Of a stretch of 32,826 nt of DNA, positions 1 to 10,091 are shown one piece after another. The stretch covers positions 1-32,826 of the forward strand of contig JARVCM010000014.1 of assembly GCA_029976705.1 (NCBI GenBank), given 5' to 3'. The position numbers were made by a program, and so were the translations under genes. A model generated the notes under the pieces. It was not told the DNA's origin, did no database searches, and worked only from the letters and a program-made list of their open reading frames with translations. The DNA is from Mollicutes bacterium. Lineage in GTDB: Bacteria > Bacillota_I > Bacilli_A > Mycoplasmatales > MT37. Each line of letters starts with the position of its first letter. The first letter of the stretch is position 1.

Positions 1-104
1 GTTCAGATTACAAACCGAGAAGTTCTTGATCAGATCGTAGAGGACCATCATCAGATTCAAGAAGAAGTTCAGATTACAAACCGAGAAGTTCTTGATCAGA
101 TCGT
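1..104 (+). repeat. 66-bp-period direct repeat (two copies of a 38-base block)
   Basis: Bases 1-38 are identical to bases 67-104. The period of 66 bases is 22 codons, so copy-number change would keep the frame of the tail it encodes. Whether further copies lie upstream cannot be seen. Confidence 0.85.
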
Positions 105-341
105 TCCGCTCGTGTAAACCCAACGAAAGATTTTGATCAAAAAACAACTTCTTCTCCATCTCCTTCTTCTGCCAAAACTTTTACAAAAGAAAAAAAATTG
201 AATGTTGAAATAAAAAAAAATATTTTTTCTATAAACCCTAAGTCTACATTTTCTAAACCTACACCTGCTAAACCTACACCTGCTAAACCTACACCTGTTA
301 AAACTCCATCTGCTAAAACTTTAGTTGGAGAAAAGAAATAG
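1..341 (+). CDS. C-terminal part of an unidentified protein with Arg/Ser-rich and KPTPA-repeat tail (5' end outside window)
   Basis: The frame with codons starting at position 3 is open from the window edge to TAG at 339-341, with TGA read as Trp. It encodes about 112 residues. The first part is a basic, low-complexity segment built on the block SDYKPRSSWSDR, present twice 22 residues apart. A Ser/Pro/Thr-rich stretch follows, then three KPTPA-type pentapeptides. No folded domain is visible, so this is probably a disordered tail. I prefer this frame over the one ending at TAA 115-117 because its codons are mostly A/T-ending or AGA/CGT like the rest of the window, whereas the other frame needs CAG, ATC, GAG and CTC codons. 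Tails of this kind occur on RNA helicases and other nucleic-acid-binding proteins, but the body of the protein is not visible and no function is assigned. Confidence 0.6.
253..297 (+). repeat. Three perfect 15-base tandem repeats (CTAAACCTACACCTG)
   Basis: Three identical 15-base units lie at 253-267, 268-282 and 283-297. They encode Lys-Pro-Thr-Pro-Ala-type pentapeptides in the tail of the partial gene. The unit is a multiple of three, so slippage would change tail length without a frameshift. Confidence 0.9.
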
Positions 342-433
342 GTTAATTTTATTTTGTTGATTTTAAATTTAATTTCCAAACAAAATTATGCAAATGATAA
401 AAAACAAAACATTTTTTTATAATTTTTAGACAG

Positions 434-460
434 TAATTTATGGTAAATTATTTTTTTTTT
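434..460 (+). terminator. AT-only hairpin plus T-run between the partial gene and rpoD
   Basis: A perfect 7-bp inverted repeat (TAATTTA, loop TGG, TAAATTA) at 434-450 is followed directly by ten T at 451-460. This is the layout of an intrinsic terminator for the upstream gene, but the stem has no G-C pairs. A TATAAT at 418-423 just before it could be the rpoD -10 box, without a good -35. In that case the hairpin would lie at the very 5' end of the rpoD message. Confidence 0.35.
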
Positions 461-487
461 GGTGTTTTTTTAGCGGAATAAACAAAA

Positions 488-1795
488 ATGGAATTTCAAA
501 TTAATAAAAAAGATCTTGAAAAAATTAACATTTTAAATACGCAACTAGGTTATCCTCAAGGTATTTTTTATTTTTTAAGAAAAAAAAATATCAAAATTTT
601 AAAAGATCCAGAATTTCAATATTTAGTCAAGAAAAATAATCTTAATAATTATTTAGTGGATCTTTTAATTGAACAAATTTCTAAAAAAAATATCAAAATT
701 TTAAATGATAACAAAAAAAAAATTGTTGATTTACTTTGAAAAAAAAATAAACAACAATTTTTTAAACCAATTAACAAAACACAGATTATTCATAGAAATA
801 AAATTAATTGAAGGGCGGTTTTAACTTCACAACTTTTAACGCCAAAAGAAGAACAAATTTGTTTTCAAAAATTAGCAATAGCAAAAACAAAACTTAGCAA
901 AGAAAAATACGCGAGCATCATTGTAAGGTGTAATCAAAAACTTGTTGTAAGTATTTGCACTAAATATGGTAATCGTGGTTTAAAATTTGAAGATTTAAGA
1001 CAAGAGGGTGAATTAGGTCTTTTAAAGGCTATTGAAAAGTTTGATTATACTCGGGGATTTAAATTTTCAACTTACGCAACATGATGAATTCGTCAAACCA
1101 TTACTAGAGCTATTGCAGATCAAGGAAGAATAATTAGAATTCCTGTTCATATGGTTGAAACTATCAATAAAATTATTGCTACAGAAAAATTTTTAACTCA
1201 AAAATTAGGATTAGTACCTACTCCAGAACAAATTGCTACTCATTTAAAAATTAATTTAAGCGCTGCCAAAATAAAAAAAATTAAAAGATATGCTCTTCAC
1301 CCTAAAAGTTTAGAAAAAAAAATAAATAATAAACAAGATACTGAATTTGGTGATTTTTTAGAAGACAAAAAAGTATTAAATCCTAATGAAGAAATGGATC
1401 AAAAACTTTTGATTGATAAAACTGATGAAATGATTCGTAATTTTCTAACAACAAAAGAACAAAAAGTTATTCGTATGCGATTGGGTAAACCTCCGCAGAA
1501 ATTAAAACATCTTCTTGATCTCGTTGAAGTGCTTAAAAAAAAGAAAGAAATTGAAAAATTTATTTTAAAAAATAATATTTTTAAAGGACTCAATTTAAAT
1601 GATGTTGTGAGAAAAATTAAAGATAATAAAGAAGGTTATTTATTGAAAGAAATAAATAAATATTCCGCTTCGCCAAAAACATTAGAAGATGTTGGTAAAG
1701 TTTTAAAACTTACTAGAGAAAGAGTTCGTCAAATTGAAAATAAAGCATTTAAAAAACTTCGCAGTCAACGAAAAATTATTGCAGGTTATCGTTAA
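488..1795 (+). CDS. rpoD: RNA polymerase primary sigma factor (sigma-70/SigA) with an insertion in region 4
   Basis: This is the primary sigma factor, which directs RNA polymerase to promoters. The frame runs 435 residues from ATG 488 to TAA 1793-1795 with TGA read as Trp. Region 2 is clear: residues about 141-222 carry the core-binding part and the promoter-melting [13 protein letters not shown] segment, then the end of region 2.4/start of region 3 with RIPVHM. Region 3 follows. Region 4 starts normally with [11 protein letters not shown] (about 323-333), is interrupted by about 63 extra Lys/Leu-rich residues, and resumes with [21 protein letters not shown] (about 397 on), the helix-turn-helix that contacts the -35 box. 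The first 110 residues are weakly conserved and replace the usual region 1.1. The upstream start is supported only by the ATG; no strong ribosome binding site is seen. Family identity is certain, and the insertion is the odd point. Confidence 0.96.
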
Positions 1796-1803
1796 AAGTA
1801 ATC

Positions 1804-1832
1804 TTCATATCTAAATAAAAATTATATATAAT
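1804..1832 (+). promoter_or_regulatory. Candidate promoter for rplU-rpmA
   Basis: TTCATA at 1804-1809 (4 of 6 matches to TTGACA), a 17-base spacer and a perfect TATAAT at 1827-1832 lie 37 bases before the rplU ATG and just after the rpoD stop. Spacing and position fit a primary-sigma promoter for the ribosomal protein pair. In an AT-rich genome chance matches are common. Confidence 0.5.
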
Positions 1833-1868
1833 TAAAACTAAGTTCAAATTTAAATTAAAAAATATATT

Positions 1869-2282
1869 ATGATAATGAAAAAACAAGCAAAACAAACATT
1901 GAACAATCAAAAAAACTTAAAATTAAGTAAAAATATTGAATTAAATCCAACAAAAGAATTAAAATTTGCTGTTATAAATTACTTAAATAATCAATTTAAA
2001 GTACATTTAGGAGAAAAAATTGTTTTTCCGTATATAGAGAAAATGGATGAAAATGAAAAAATTGTTTTTGATCAAATTTTAATGAACAATGATGCAATTG
2101 GAAATCCTTATATTAAGTCTTTTGTAGTAATTGCTCAATGTCTCAAACAAGAAATTAAAGATAAAAAAATTATTGTGTTTAAATATAAATCTAAAAAAAA
2201 TTATCGTGTTAAAACAGGGCATCGCCAAAAAGGTACACTATTACAAATTATTGAATTTAAAAATAATTATCAAGCAAAATAA
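1869..2282 (+). CDS. rplU: 50S ribosomal protein L21
   Basis: L21 is a large-subunit protein that binds 23S rRNA. The 137-residue product shows the family signature: [19 protein letters not shown] at about residues 33-51, FDQILM with a following GNPYIKS, and a basic C-terminal block [17 protein letters not shown] that matches the rRNA-binding end of L21. The first 30 or so residues (Lys/Asn/Gln-rich) are an extension relative to the roughly 103-residue bacterial norm, and a second in-frame ATG lies at 1875. The stop codon overlaps the ATG of rpmA by one base (TAATG), so the two are translationally coupled. In most Firmicutes a small protease gene (prp/ysxB) lies between these two genes; here there is no room for it. 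Confidence 0.95.
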   Translation: MIMKKQAKQTLNNQKNLKLSKNIELNPTKELKFAVINYLNNQFKVHLGEKIVFPYIEKMDENEKIVFDQILMNNDAIGNPYIKSFVVIAQCLKQEIKDKKIIVFKYKSKKNYRVKTGHRQKGTLLQIIEFKNNYQAK

Positions 2283-2581
2283 TGAAAAATAAAAAATTCC
2301 ATATTGATTTACAATTTTTTGCTAAAAAAAAAGGAGCCGGTTCATCAAAAAACGGACGTGATTCAAATCCTAAATTTTTAGGAATCAAAAGAAGTGATGG
2401 GCAGTTTGTAAGAAATGGTGAATTAATTTATCTTCAACGTGGGACTAAAATTCATCCTGGTAAAAATGTTAAAAGAGCAAGAAATGATACTTTATTTGCT
2501 TTAATTGATGGTTTTGTTTCTTTTGGATATATCAAAAGAAACAAAAGAAATGTTGCGGTTTTGAAGATCGTAAATAATTAA
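2282..2581 (+). CDS. rpmA: 50S ribosomal protein L27 with Firmicutes-type cleavable N-terminus
   Basis: L27 is a large-subunit protein whose N-terminus reaches the peptidyl transferase centre. The 99-residue product has the core [18 protein letters not shown], the segment [15 protein letters not shown], and a beta-rich C-terminal half. The first residues read [25 protein letters not shown] followed by a basic Gly-containing segment is the site that, in Firmicutes, is cut by the cysteine protease Prp to expose the functional end. It starts inside the rplU stop codon, so it is co-transcribed and probably coupled. The protease gene is not adjacent, which makes its location, or the processing itself, an open question. 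Confidence 0.96.
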   Translation: MKNKKFHIDLQFFAKKKGAGSSKNGRDSNPKFLGIKRSDGQFVRNGELIYLQRGTKIHPGKNVKRARNDTLFALIDGFVSFGYIKRNKRNVAVLKIVNN

Positions 2582-2586
2582 AAAAC

Positions 2587-3141
2587 ATGACTTTTAATAA
2601 AAGAATTTTTTTCATTTCATTTTTGGTTTTTTTTGTTATTGCTTTACCGCCATTAATTGTTATTCCTTTACTTTTAACAGAAAAAAAAGAAACATTAAAG
2701 TATAACATTGTTGATTCCTTTAGTAATATTTCTAAAAAACATTATGTTCATCATTATTGAGATATAGAAAAATTAAAAGAAGAAATTAAAGAAAGAAAAA
2801 ATTTTGTTGTTTATTATGGCACACCACGATGTCCAGCATGTAAAGAAGCAACTAAAAAAATTAATAATAATAGTGAATTTAAAAATAAAATTAAATCTCT
2901 ATATGAAAAAACCAAACAAGCAAAATGGGTGTTTTTTTATGATAACAAAAGTACAGGTAGTGAAGAAAGAAAAAATTTTGACAAGGAATTAAATAAAATT
3001 ATTAAGGAAAGTGACCAAAAAGAAATTGAAGGAGTCCCTGCTTTCATTTTTTTTAAAAATGGTAAAGTCGTAGATACATTGACTGGAATTGACGATGACC
3101 TTGAAAAGCTTTTAAATAAAATTGATTTACATTTTGAATAA
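2587..3141 (+). CDS. Membrane-anchored thioredoxin-like protein (CPAC)
   Basis: The 184-residue product has a short basic N-terminus and one hydrophobic segment (about residues 8-30), then a thioredoxin-type domain. The active-site motif CPAC lies at residues 82-85 in the context YYGTPRCPACKEA, and the cis-proline loop reads GVPAFIFFKNGK at about 149. These are the two hallmarks of the fold. One TGA (Trp58) is read through. The single N-terminal segment suggests a signal anchor with the redox domain outside the membrane, which would make it an extracytoplasmic thiol-disulfide exchanger; that is inference. It lies 5 bases after rpmA and 20 bases before valS, so it is probably in the same transcript although not functionally related. 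CPAC differs from the CGPC of cytoplasmic thioredoxin, so trxA is not used as a name. Confidence 0.8.
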
Positions 3142-3161
3142 AAAAACATTAATGACAAGTA

Positions 3162-5681
3162 ATGTTATTTAAACCAATGCAAAATTATGACTTCAAATAT
3201 ATTGAAAAAGTAATTAGTGATTTTTGAAAAAACACTAAATTAGAAACCAAAAAACCGAGAAAAAAATTTAGTATTTTAATGCCTCCGCCCAATATTACTG
3301 GGAAGTTGCATTTAGGACATGCTTTAAATAATTTTCTTCAAGACGCTTTAATTCGTTTTTATAAACTTAAAGGTTATCAAACTTTATGAATTCCTGGGTT
3401 GGACCACGCCGGAATTGCTGCAGAAATAATTGTAAAAAAATGAATTACAGCAAACAAATGAAAAATTAATGATGATAAAGAGCTCATTTTTTATTTCTAT
3501 AAATGATTTGAAATGAAAAAAACAGAAATAAAACAACAATGAAATAAATTAGGTTTAATGATTGATGAAAAGTGATTTGCCTTTACCTTGAATGAAAATT
3601 TTCAAAAAGCAGTAAAAAAAGCTTTTGTTGAACTTTATCAAAAAAAATTAATTTATCGAGATCAAAGATTAATTAATTTTGATTTATACTTGCAAACAGC
3701 TTTAGCGGATATTGAAGTTGTTCATAAAAAAATCATCGGTGAAATGTATTACATTAAGTATTGAACAACTGACAAAAAACATTTTGTTGTTGTAGCAACA
3801 ACAAGACCTGAAACTATTTTTGCCGATCAAGCACTTGTTATAAATCCAAATGATATAAAAAATCAAAAATGAAGCAAATATGAATTTCTTAATCCTTTAA
3901 CAAACAAAAAATTAATTATGTTAAAAAACATCAAAGTTAACGTTAACTTTGGAACTGGTATTTTAAAATGCACTCCTGGTCATGATTTTTTAGATTTTTC
4001 AATTGGACAAGAAAATAATCTCTTGCCAGTGATTTGTTTTGATAAAAAAGGAATTTTAAATAATTTAGCAAATGAATTTGCAGGATTAGATCGTTTGTCA
4101 TCAAGACCAAAAATTGTAAAAAAATTAAAAGAAATGAACAATTTAATTAAAATTGAAAAAATTGAACATAATCTACCTTTTTCTAGTAGAACAAATACTT
4201 TGATTGAACCCGTTTTATCTAAACAATGATTTTTAAAAACAAAAAAGTGATCCAAAATTATGATTCAAAAAAAAAATGAAATTAATTTTTATCCTCAAAA
4301 ATATCATAAAAATTTTTTAAATTGAATGGAAAAGTGTGAAGATTGATGTATTTCTCGACAGTTAAAATGAGGTCATCGTTTACCTGTATATTACAATTCT
4401 AAAAACGAAATAAAGGTTAGTTTATCAAAACCTCTAAATAATGAATGAAAACAAAGCAATGATGTTTTAGATACTTGATTTTCATCAGGGTTATGAAGCT
4501 TAATTAATTTTGGATGAAATAATGCAAAAAATCAAATATTAAATTCTTTTTTACCAATAAATGTTTTAGTTACTAGTTATGATATTATTTTCTTTTGAGT
4601 TTCGCGTATGTTGTTTTTGCATAATTATTTTGCAAAACAAATTCCATTTCAAAAAATTTTTATTCATGGATTGATTCGGACAAAAAATAATGAAAAAATG
4701 TCCAAATCAAAAGGCAATGTTATTGATCCAAATAATTTAATTGAAAAATTTGGCGTTGATAGTTTGCGCTTTTATTTACTAGGAAAACATAAAATAGGTG
4801 ATGATTTAAAATTTCAAGAAGAAAAACTTATTCAAGCGAATCAGTTTTGTAACAAAATATGAAATATAAATCGTTTTGTAGAAAGAAATAAAATTAACGT
4901 TAATAATTTTCAATTGTCTGAGTGTGAAAATGAACTTAATTATGATATTTGTAAAAAATTTTTGCTTCTTCAAAAAAAAATCACAAAAAATTGAAAAAAA
5001 AATTTATGATCAGTTTTGCTTGATGATTTGACGAATTTTATTTGAAAAGAATTTAGTAATCAATATTTAAGATTGGCAAAAATACAACTTAAAAACTTAA
5101 CAATAAAGAAAGAAACCCAACAAACAATTAATTTTATTTGACAACAAATTTTATTTATTTTGCATCCTTTTTTACCTTTTTTAACAGAATTTTTATGACA
5201 AAAATATCATCAAGGGAGCAGTATATTAAATAATGTCAAATTTAAAAAACAATCAAAATTTGTTTTTTTGCGAAAATTATTAGTTTTAGAATCTTTTTAC
5301 GAAATAGTAGAAGAATTAAAAAAAACAAATTTTGATTTACAAAAAAACAAAATTTGAAATTTTTCTTTAGAATCAAAGAAATATAAATTTTATTCTAAAC
5401 ATTTGAAGCAAATAAATCAATGATTACAAATTTATAAATGTCAGATAATAAAAGTTTCTAAAAGTGAAATTGAAAAAATAATTTTTATAGATAAACTTAA
5501 GCAAATTGATCTTGAAAAAGAAATTTTGTTTGTTAAGAATGAACTTATCAGAAGTAATAAAATTTTATCTAATCAACTTTTTTTAAAGAAAGCTAAAATT
5601 GAAATTATTAAACTTGAAAAAATAAAGAAAACTAAGTGAAAAAACAAATTACAAAATCTTTTGAATTTAAAAAAAAAATAA
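3162..5681 (+). CDS. valS: Valyl-tRNA synthetase
   Basis: A class I synthetase that charges tRNA-Val. The frame gives 839 residues from ATG 3162 (a second ATG at 3177 is an equally possible start), with many TGA codons read as Trp. Visible motifs are [15 protein letters not shown] (HIGH motif as HLGH, about 50-53), the valine-type GLDHAGIA, the editing-domain motif TTRPET at about 213-218, CISRQLKWGH, and [12 protein letters not shown] with the KMSKS loop at about 512-516. The C-terminus has the anticodon-binding helical domain and a Lys-rich coiled-coil arm ending in Lys-Lys-Lys. Length and motifs are normal. The last base of its stop codon touches the 3' CCA end of the oppositely directed tRNA-Trp gene, with no gap. 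Confidence 0.97.
5669..5681 (-). terminator. U-tract after tRNA-Trp, formed by the antisense of the last valS lysine codons
   Basis: On the minus strand, directly after the CCA end of the tRNA, the sequence is TTA followed by ten T (complement of 5669-5681). The GC-containing acceptor and T-arm stems of the tRNA followed by this T-run could end leftward transcription. On the plus strand the same bases encode the terminal Lys codons and TAA of valS. This rests on position and composition only. Confidence 0.4.
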
Positions 5682-5756
5682 TGGCAGCAGTAAGAGGAAT
5701 TGCGCCCCTGATCTCAGATTTGGAGTCTGATGTTTTGCTAATTAAACTATACTGCC
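5682..5756 (-). tRNA. trnW: tRNA-Trp (anticodon CCA, reads UGG)
   Basis: The minus strand folds as a 75-base cloverleaf. Acceptor GGCAGTA pairs with TACTGCT (first pair G-U). The D stem is GTTT/AAAC with an 8-base loop. The anticodon stem TCAGA/TCTGA has loop CTCCAAA (anticodon CCA). A 4-base variable region follows, then T stem AGGGG/CCTCT with loop CGCAATT, discriminator G, and an encoded CCA. G at the discriminator fits tRNA-Trp. The D loop (AATTAGCA) lacks the usual GG pair and the T loop lacks the TTC start, so the standard D-loop/T-loop contact is weakened. It is 54 bases downstream of polC and probably shares its transcript. A second tRNA-Trp with anticodon UCA for UGA codons is expected elsewhere; it is not in this window. 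Confidence 0.85.
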
Positions 5757-5810
5757 TTAATGTTTTTTATTTTAAATTGAAATTTATGTTTTTTAGCAAT
5801 AAAAAAAATT

Positions 5811-8800
5811 TTAATCAAAAAAATCAAAAGTGTTTTGGTCAGATTTGTTTAAATTAACAAATAAACCAAGTTTTAAAAGTTTTTCAAATACTGTTTGATT
5901 AACTCTGGTGCGTATTTTGAAATCTTCTTGACTAGAAAAATTTTTAATTTCTCTTTCTTCAACTATTTTTTTTGCTAATTCAATTCCTAAACCATCTATT
6001 GATGTAAAGGGTGGAATAATTACTTTATTTTTTTCTTTATTTTTTTTAACAATAAAGCGATCAATATTTGATAAATTTAAATCTAAACTTACTATTTTTA
6101 TTTCTCTTTCAAACATTTCAAGGGTTATTTTATAAATAGGCATTAGATTTTCTTCTTTTGTAGACAATTGATCTTTTTTTTGTTGTCAAATATTCATTTT
6201 TGATTTGATTTTTTGATATTTGTCTTGAACAACTTCGGGACCTTGCAAAATTGTTTCTAAATCAAAAACTTTACAACGAATTGAGAAATAAGTAGCATAA
6301 AATTCGTGAGGATAATAGATTTTAAATCAAGCAAATCTGCATGCCATAATTACATAAGCTGTAGCGTGTGCTTTTGGGAATAAATATCTAATTTTTTGAC
6401 ATGATTCAATATATCATTTGGGAATTTTTTTTCTTTTCATTTCTTCTTCTTCTTCGTTATTCAAGAGTTTTCCTTTTTTTACTTTATTCATAACTTGATA
6501 AGCAAATTTTTTTTCTAAACCATTTTTAATTAAAAATAATAAAATATCATCACGACAAGAAATAACATCGTCAAGAGAAAATTTTTCTTCTTGAATTAAA
6601 TTTTTGGCATTATTTTCTCACACATTTTTTCCATGAGATAAACCAGAAACAGCAATAAGGTTAGAAAAAGAAGTTACGTTGATATCTGATAACATTTTTA
6701 TGACAAATTTAGTTCCAAATTCCGGTATGCCTAAAACTCCACTTCTCTTTTTGAATTTATTATTTTTTTTAATTTTTAAGACGGAAATATCAGAAAAAAG
6801 TTTAATCACATTCTTATCTCCTAAATCAATGTTTTTAGGGTTTATTTTTGTCATTTCTTGCAACATTTTCAGACCAGTTGGATCATCATGACCCAGAATG
6901 TCAATTTTTAAAAGTTGATTTTTTAAAACATGATAATCAAAATGAGTTGTTAAATTATCGCTATTTGTGTTATTAGAAGGAAAATTATAAGGAGTAAAGT
7001 CCAAGATATTTCTTTCTTTCGGAATGATCATTAATCCACCAGGGTGTTGACCAGTAGTTTTTTTTACTCCCGAGCAATAAAAAAGAATTTTTTGAACTTC
7101 AGCAAAAGGTAAATTATCTGTTTGATTTTTTTTTTCTAAATAATTCTTGTAATAGCCATAAGCTGATTTAGCAGCCACTGTACTAACTGTTCCTGTTCAA
7201 AAAACTTTGTTTTTGCCTAATTTTTTTGTCAAAAAATCAAACACAAAACGTTGCGCTTCTAGTTGAAATAAACCAGAAAAATTTAAATCAATATCTGGTA
7301 TTGTTTCTGAATTTAATCCGAGAAAAGATTCGAAAGCGATTTCATGTCCATTTTTTTGAAGTAAATTATTACATTTAGGACAGTTTTTGTTTATTAAATC
7401 AAAGCCTGACAAAAAATTTAAATCTTTATTTCATTCAAAATAAAAACATTTATTACAAATATAATGTGGTTTTAGTGGATTAACTTCTGTAATATCTAAA
7501 CAAAATGCCAAAAAAGAAGAACCGACTGAACCACGTGAACTAAAAAGATAACCGTTTTTTAGAGAATAATCTGTTAAATAATATGAAATCAAATAAATTG
7601 TACTATAACCAGATTTAATAATTTGTTTTAATTCATGATCAAACCTTTTTTTTAAATCCAAATCAAGATTTTTTCCATATTTTTTTAATAATTTTTCTTC
7701 AGAAATACGAATTAAATCAGTTTTATCATTAATAATTTTTGGCATAATAAATTCTTTATCAAAACATTTATTTTTTTCAATTTGTGCCGCAACGATGTTA
7801 GTATTTTTTACAACAATTTCATATGCCAAATCAGGATCTAAAAAATTAAAAATTTCTAGCATTTCTTCTGTAGTGCGTAAATATTGAGGGGGAGTTTTCT
7901 TAACTCTTTCTTTACTGTCATAAAGACTATGAAAAGAACCACCTAATTGTTTGTTAAAAACAAAAATATCACGATACATACGATGTTTAGGTTCTAAATA
8001 ATGAACATCTCCAGTTGCCACAACAATTTTTTTCAATTTTTTTGCTGTTTGAATAATGTTTTTAATTATTTGTTTTAAATTTTGAATATTGATTATTTCT
8101 TTATCAATTAAGTGCTGATACACTTCTGGCGGTTGTACTTCAATATAGTCATAAAAATCCATTGCTTCTTCTAATTCTTTTTGTGTATTGAAGCAAGCAA
8201 GATTAAAAATTTCTCCATTATAACAACCAGAACCAATTAATAGATTTTTTTTAAATTTTTCTAGTTCACTTTTTTCTAAAACTGGTTTGCGATACAAAGT
8301 TTTTGTGTGTGTATGTGATACTAAGTGATATAAATCTCTTAAACCTTGTTTGTTTTTTGCCAAAACATTAATATGATTTGCAAATAGTTTTTTACGAATG
8401 TTGATATTATTATTCATTTCTCATATTTCTTTAAAAGAAATAATTTTGTTGAAATTAATCATTGCTTCAAAAATTTGTTGCAAAACTTTAGTGTCATAAA
8501 TTGCTCGGTGTGCTTGGGATTTTAAATAATGTATCTTATATCTTTTAGCAACCTTTCCTAAACGGTGCTGTCTTAGTTTTGAATCTAAATGGCGTGATAA
8601 ATTTAATGTATCAATCGTAGGATTATTAATTTTTTTTCATTTTTTTAAAGCAAAAGCTTGATTAATAAAACTAATATCAAAATTGATATTATGAGCAATT
8701 AAAATAGCGTCTTGAAAAACATTTTTAATTTCTTTTAAAGCAACATCAATATTTATTGCATTTTTGTCATATTCTTCTTGAGAAATTTGAGTTAATTTTT

Positions 8801-10055
8801 GTGTATGTTCACTTAATTTGTTTTCACTTTTAATTAAAAAAGATTTTTTTTCTTTAATTAGATTATTTTCCACAATAATTGCTGCAAATTCAATTATTTT
8901 ATGAAAATTAGGAGATAACCCTGTAGTTTCAATATCAAAAAAAACCATTTTTTGATTTTCAATTAAACCATCAATATTTTTTGAAATAATTAATCCTGGT
9001 TTTGACAAAAATTCAAATTCACAACCAAAAATAATTTTTACATCAGGATATTTAACGCTCAACCTTTCACATTCTGGAAAAATATGAATATTTTCATGAT
9101 CAGTAAAAGCAATTGCAGGGTGTTTTCAAGCCTGTGCGTAAGATAAGTAGTCTTCTATTTCACCAATTCCATCTAAAGCAGACATTTTGGTATGAACATG
9201 TAATTCTACTCTTTTGTTATTTGCTTTGTCTAATCGCTTGAATATAGGTTGCCTTTTTTTAAAACTATCAGCATAAAAAACATTATTTTTATTATTTTTG
9301 CCTCAAAAAATAATTCATTGATATTTTTGTAAAATATTGGTATTAAATTTTTTTGAATTTTTTGTAAAATAAACAATAAAAGTTTTTTCTTGAGTTTCTA
9401 GCAAAATTTGAAATGTATGATTATTTGTAAAAATTTTTTCAGTAACTGTCAAAATTTTACCAAAAATTTCTGTAACTTTTTTGTTATTTTCTAAATATTT
9501 ATTCTTTATTTCTCGTTCTTCATTAATTGCTAAATTATTTAAAATTTTTGTTTTTTCTGCAATGCTTTCTTTATTTTTATATATTTCAATTTGATCAACT
9601 TCTATTTTTTCAACAAAAATACCATATTTCAACAAAAATTTTTTTAATTCTTTTTCGTATTCCGAAAAATTTATTTTCGGAATTTTTAATGTTATTTTTA
9701 ATTTTTTTTCATCAAAAGATAAATCAAATTTATCATTTATTTGTGGATTGATATAAATATTTTTATGAAAAAAAATAATGTAGTTTTGAACAATGTTTAT
9801 TTCATGTTTTCAATTAAATTGTTTTTCTCATTGCAAACTAATTTTAAAACGGCTTTTTTTTGCTTTGTTTTCAATTTCTTTAATTATTTCAATGTTAATA
9901 ATTGATAATTGTTTGATATTGATCAAAACTTCTTTAGTGGTTGAATCTACTTGTAAATTTTGTATTTCTAGGTTAGTTTGAACAATTGAACAATTTTTTT
10001 CAGAAACTCCAATTTTTTGCAATAAATTAATGAAATTTTTTTGTTTCAAAGACAT
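5811..10055 (-). CDS. polC: DNA polymerase III alpha subunit, PolC type (Gram-positive replicative polymerase with built-in 3'-5' exonuclease)
   Basis: The main replicative DNA polymerase. One frame of 1414 residues runs from ATG 10055 to the stop at 5811, with TGA read as Trp throughout; the length matches PolC (about 1440). Domains in order are: an N-terminal OB-fold/other region (1-300); the first part of the PHP domain with VELHVHTKMSALDGI; an inserted DEDDh exonuclease with FDIETTG (about 373-379), AHNINFD (about 451-457) and HRAIYDTK; the rest of PHP; a Cys4 zinc-binding element near 865-895; the polymerase core with SRGSVGSS and PDIDLNFSG (920-928); TTGQHPGG; HFDYH and KIDILGHDDPT; and the C-terminal FPKAHATAYV region. 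PDIDLNFSG is the same sequence as in Bacillus PolC as I remember it, so the active site looks intact. It follows frr with 36 bases between. Confidence 0.97.
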
Positions 10056-10091
10056 GATTAAAAATTAAATATCTAAATTTTAATATAAAAA

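Noticed and set aside
1-117. A 38-codon frame (codons from base 1) ending at TAA 115-117
   Set aside because: It needs C/G-ending codons that are rare elsewhere here; the frame starting at base 3 has matching codon use and continues to a proline-rich tail.
137-379. Minus-strand frame with Gly-Val repeats opposite the KPTPA region
   Set aside because: It is the antisense of the 15-base coding repeats and has no family resemblance or ribosome binding site.
3162-5681. valS looks broken into several short frames (also polC, topA, secA, the repeat protein)
   Set aside because: All interruptions are TGA, many at conserved Trp positions; under code 4 the genes are intact, so these are not pseudogenes.
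5636-5857. Open frame running over the valS end and the tRNA gene
   Set aside because: It overlaps valS and lies on the opposite strand to a well-formed tRNA; no family resemblance.
7270-7310. Asn in the PolC motif PDIDLNFSG as a possible lost catalytic Asp
   Set aside because: Bacillus PolC, as I know it, has the same PDIDLNFSG; the site looks normal.
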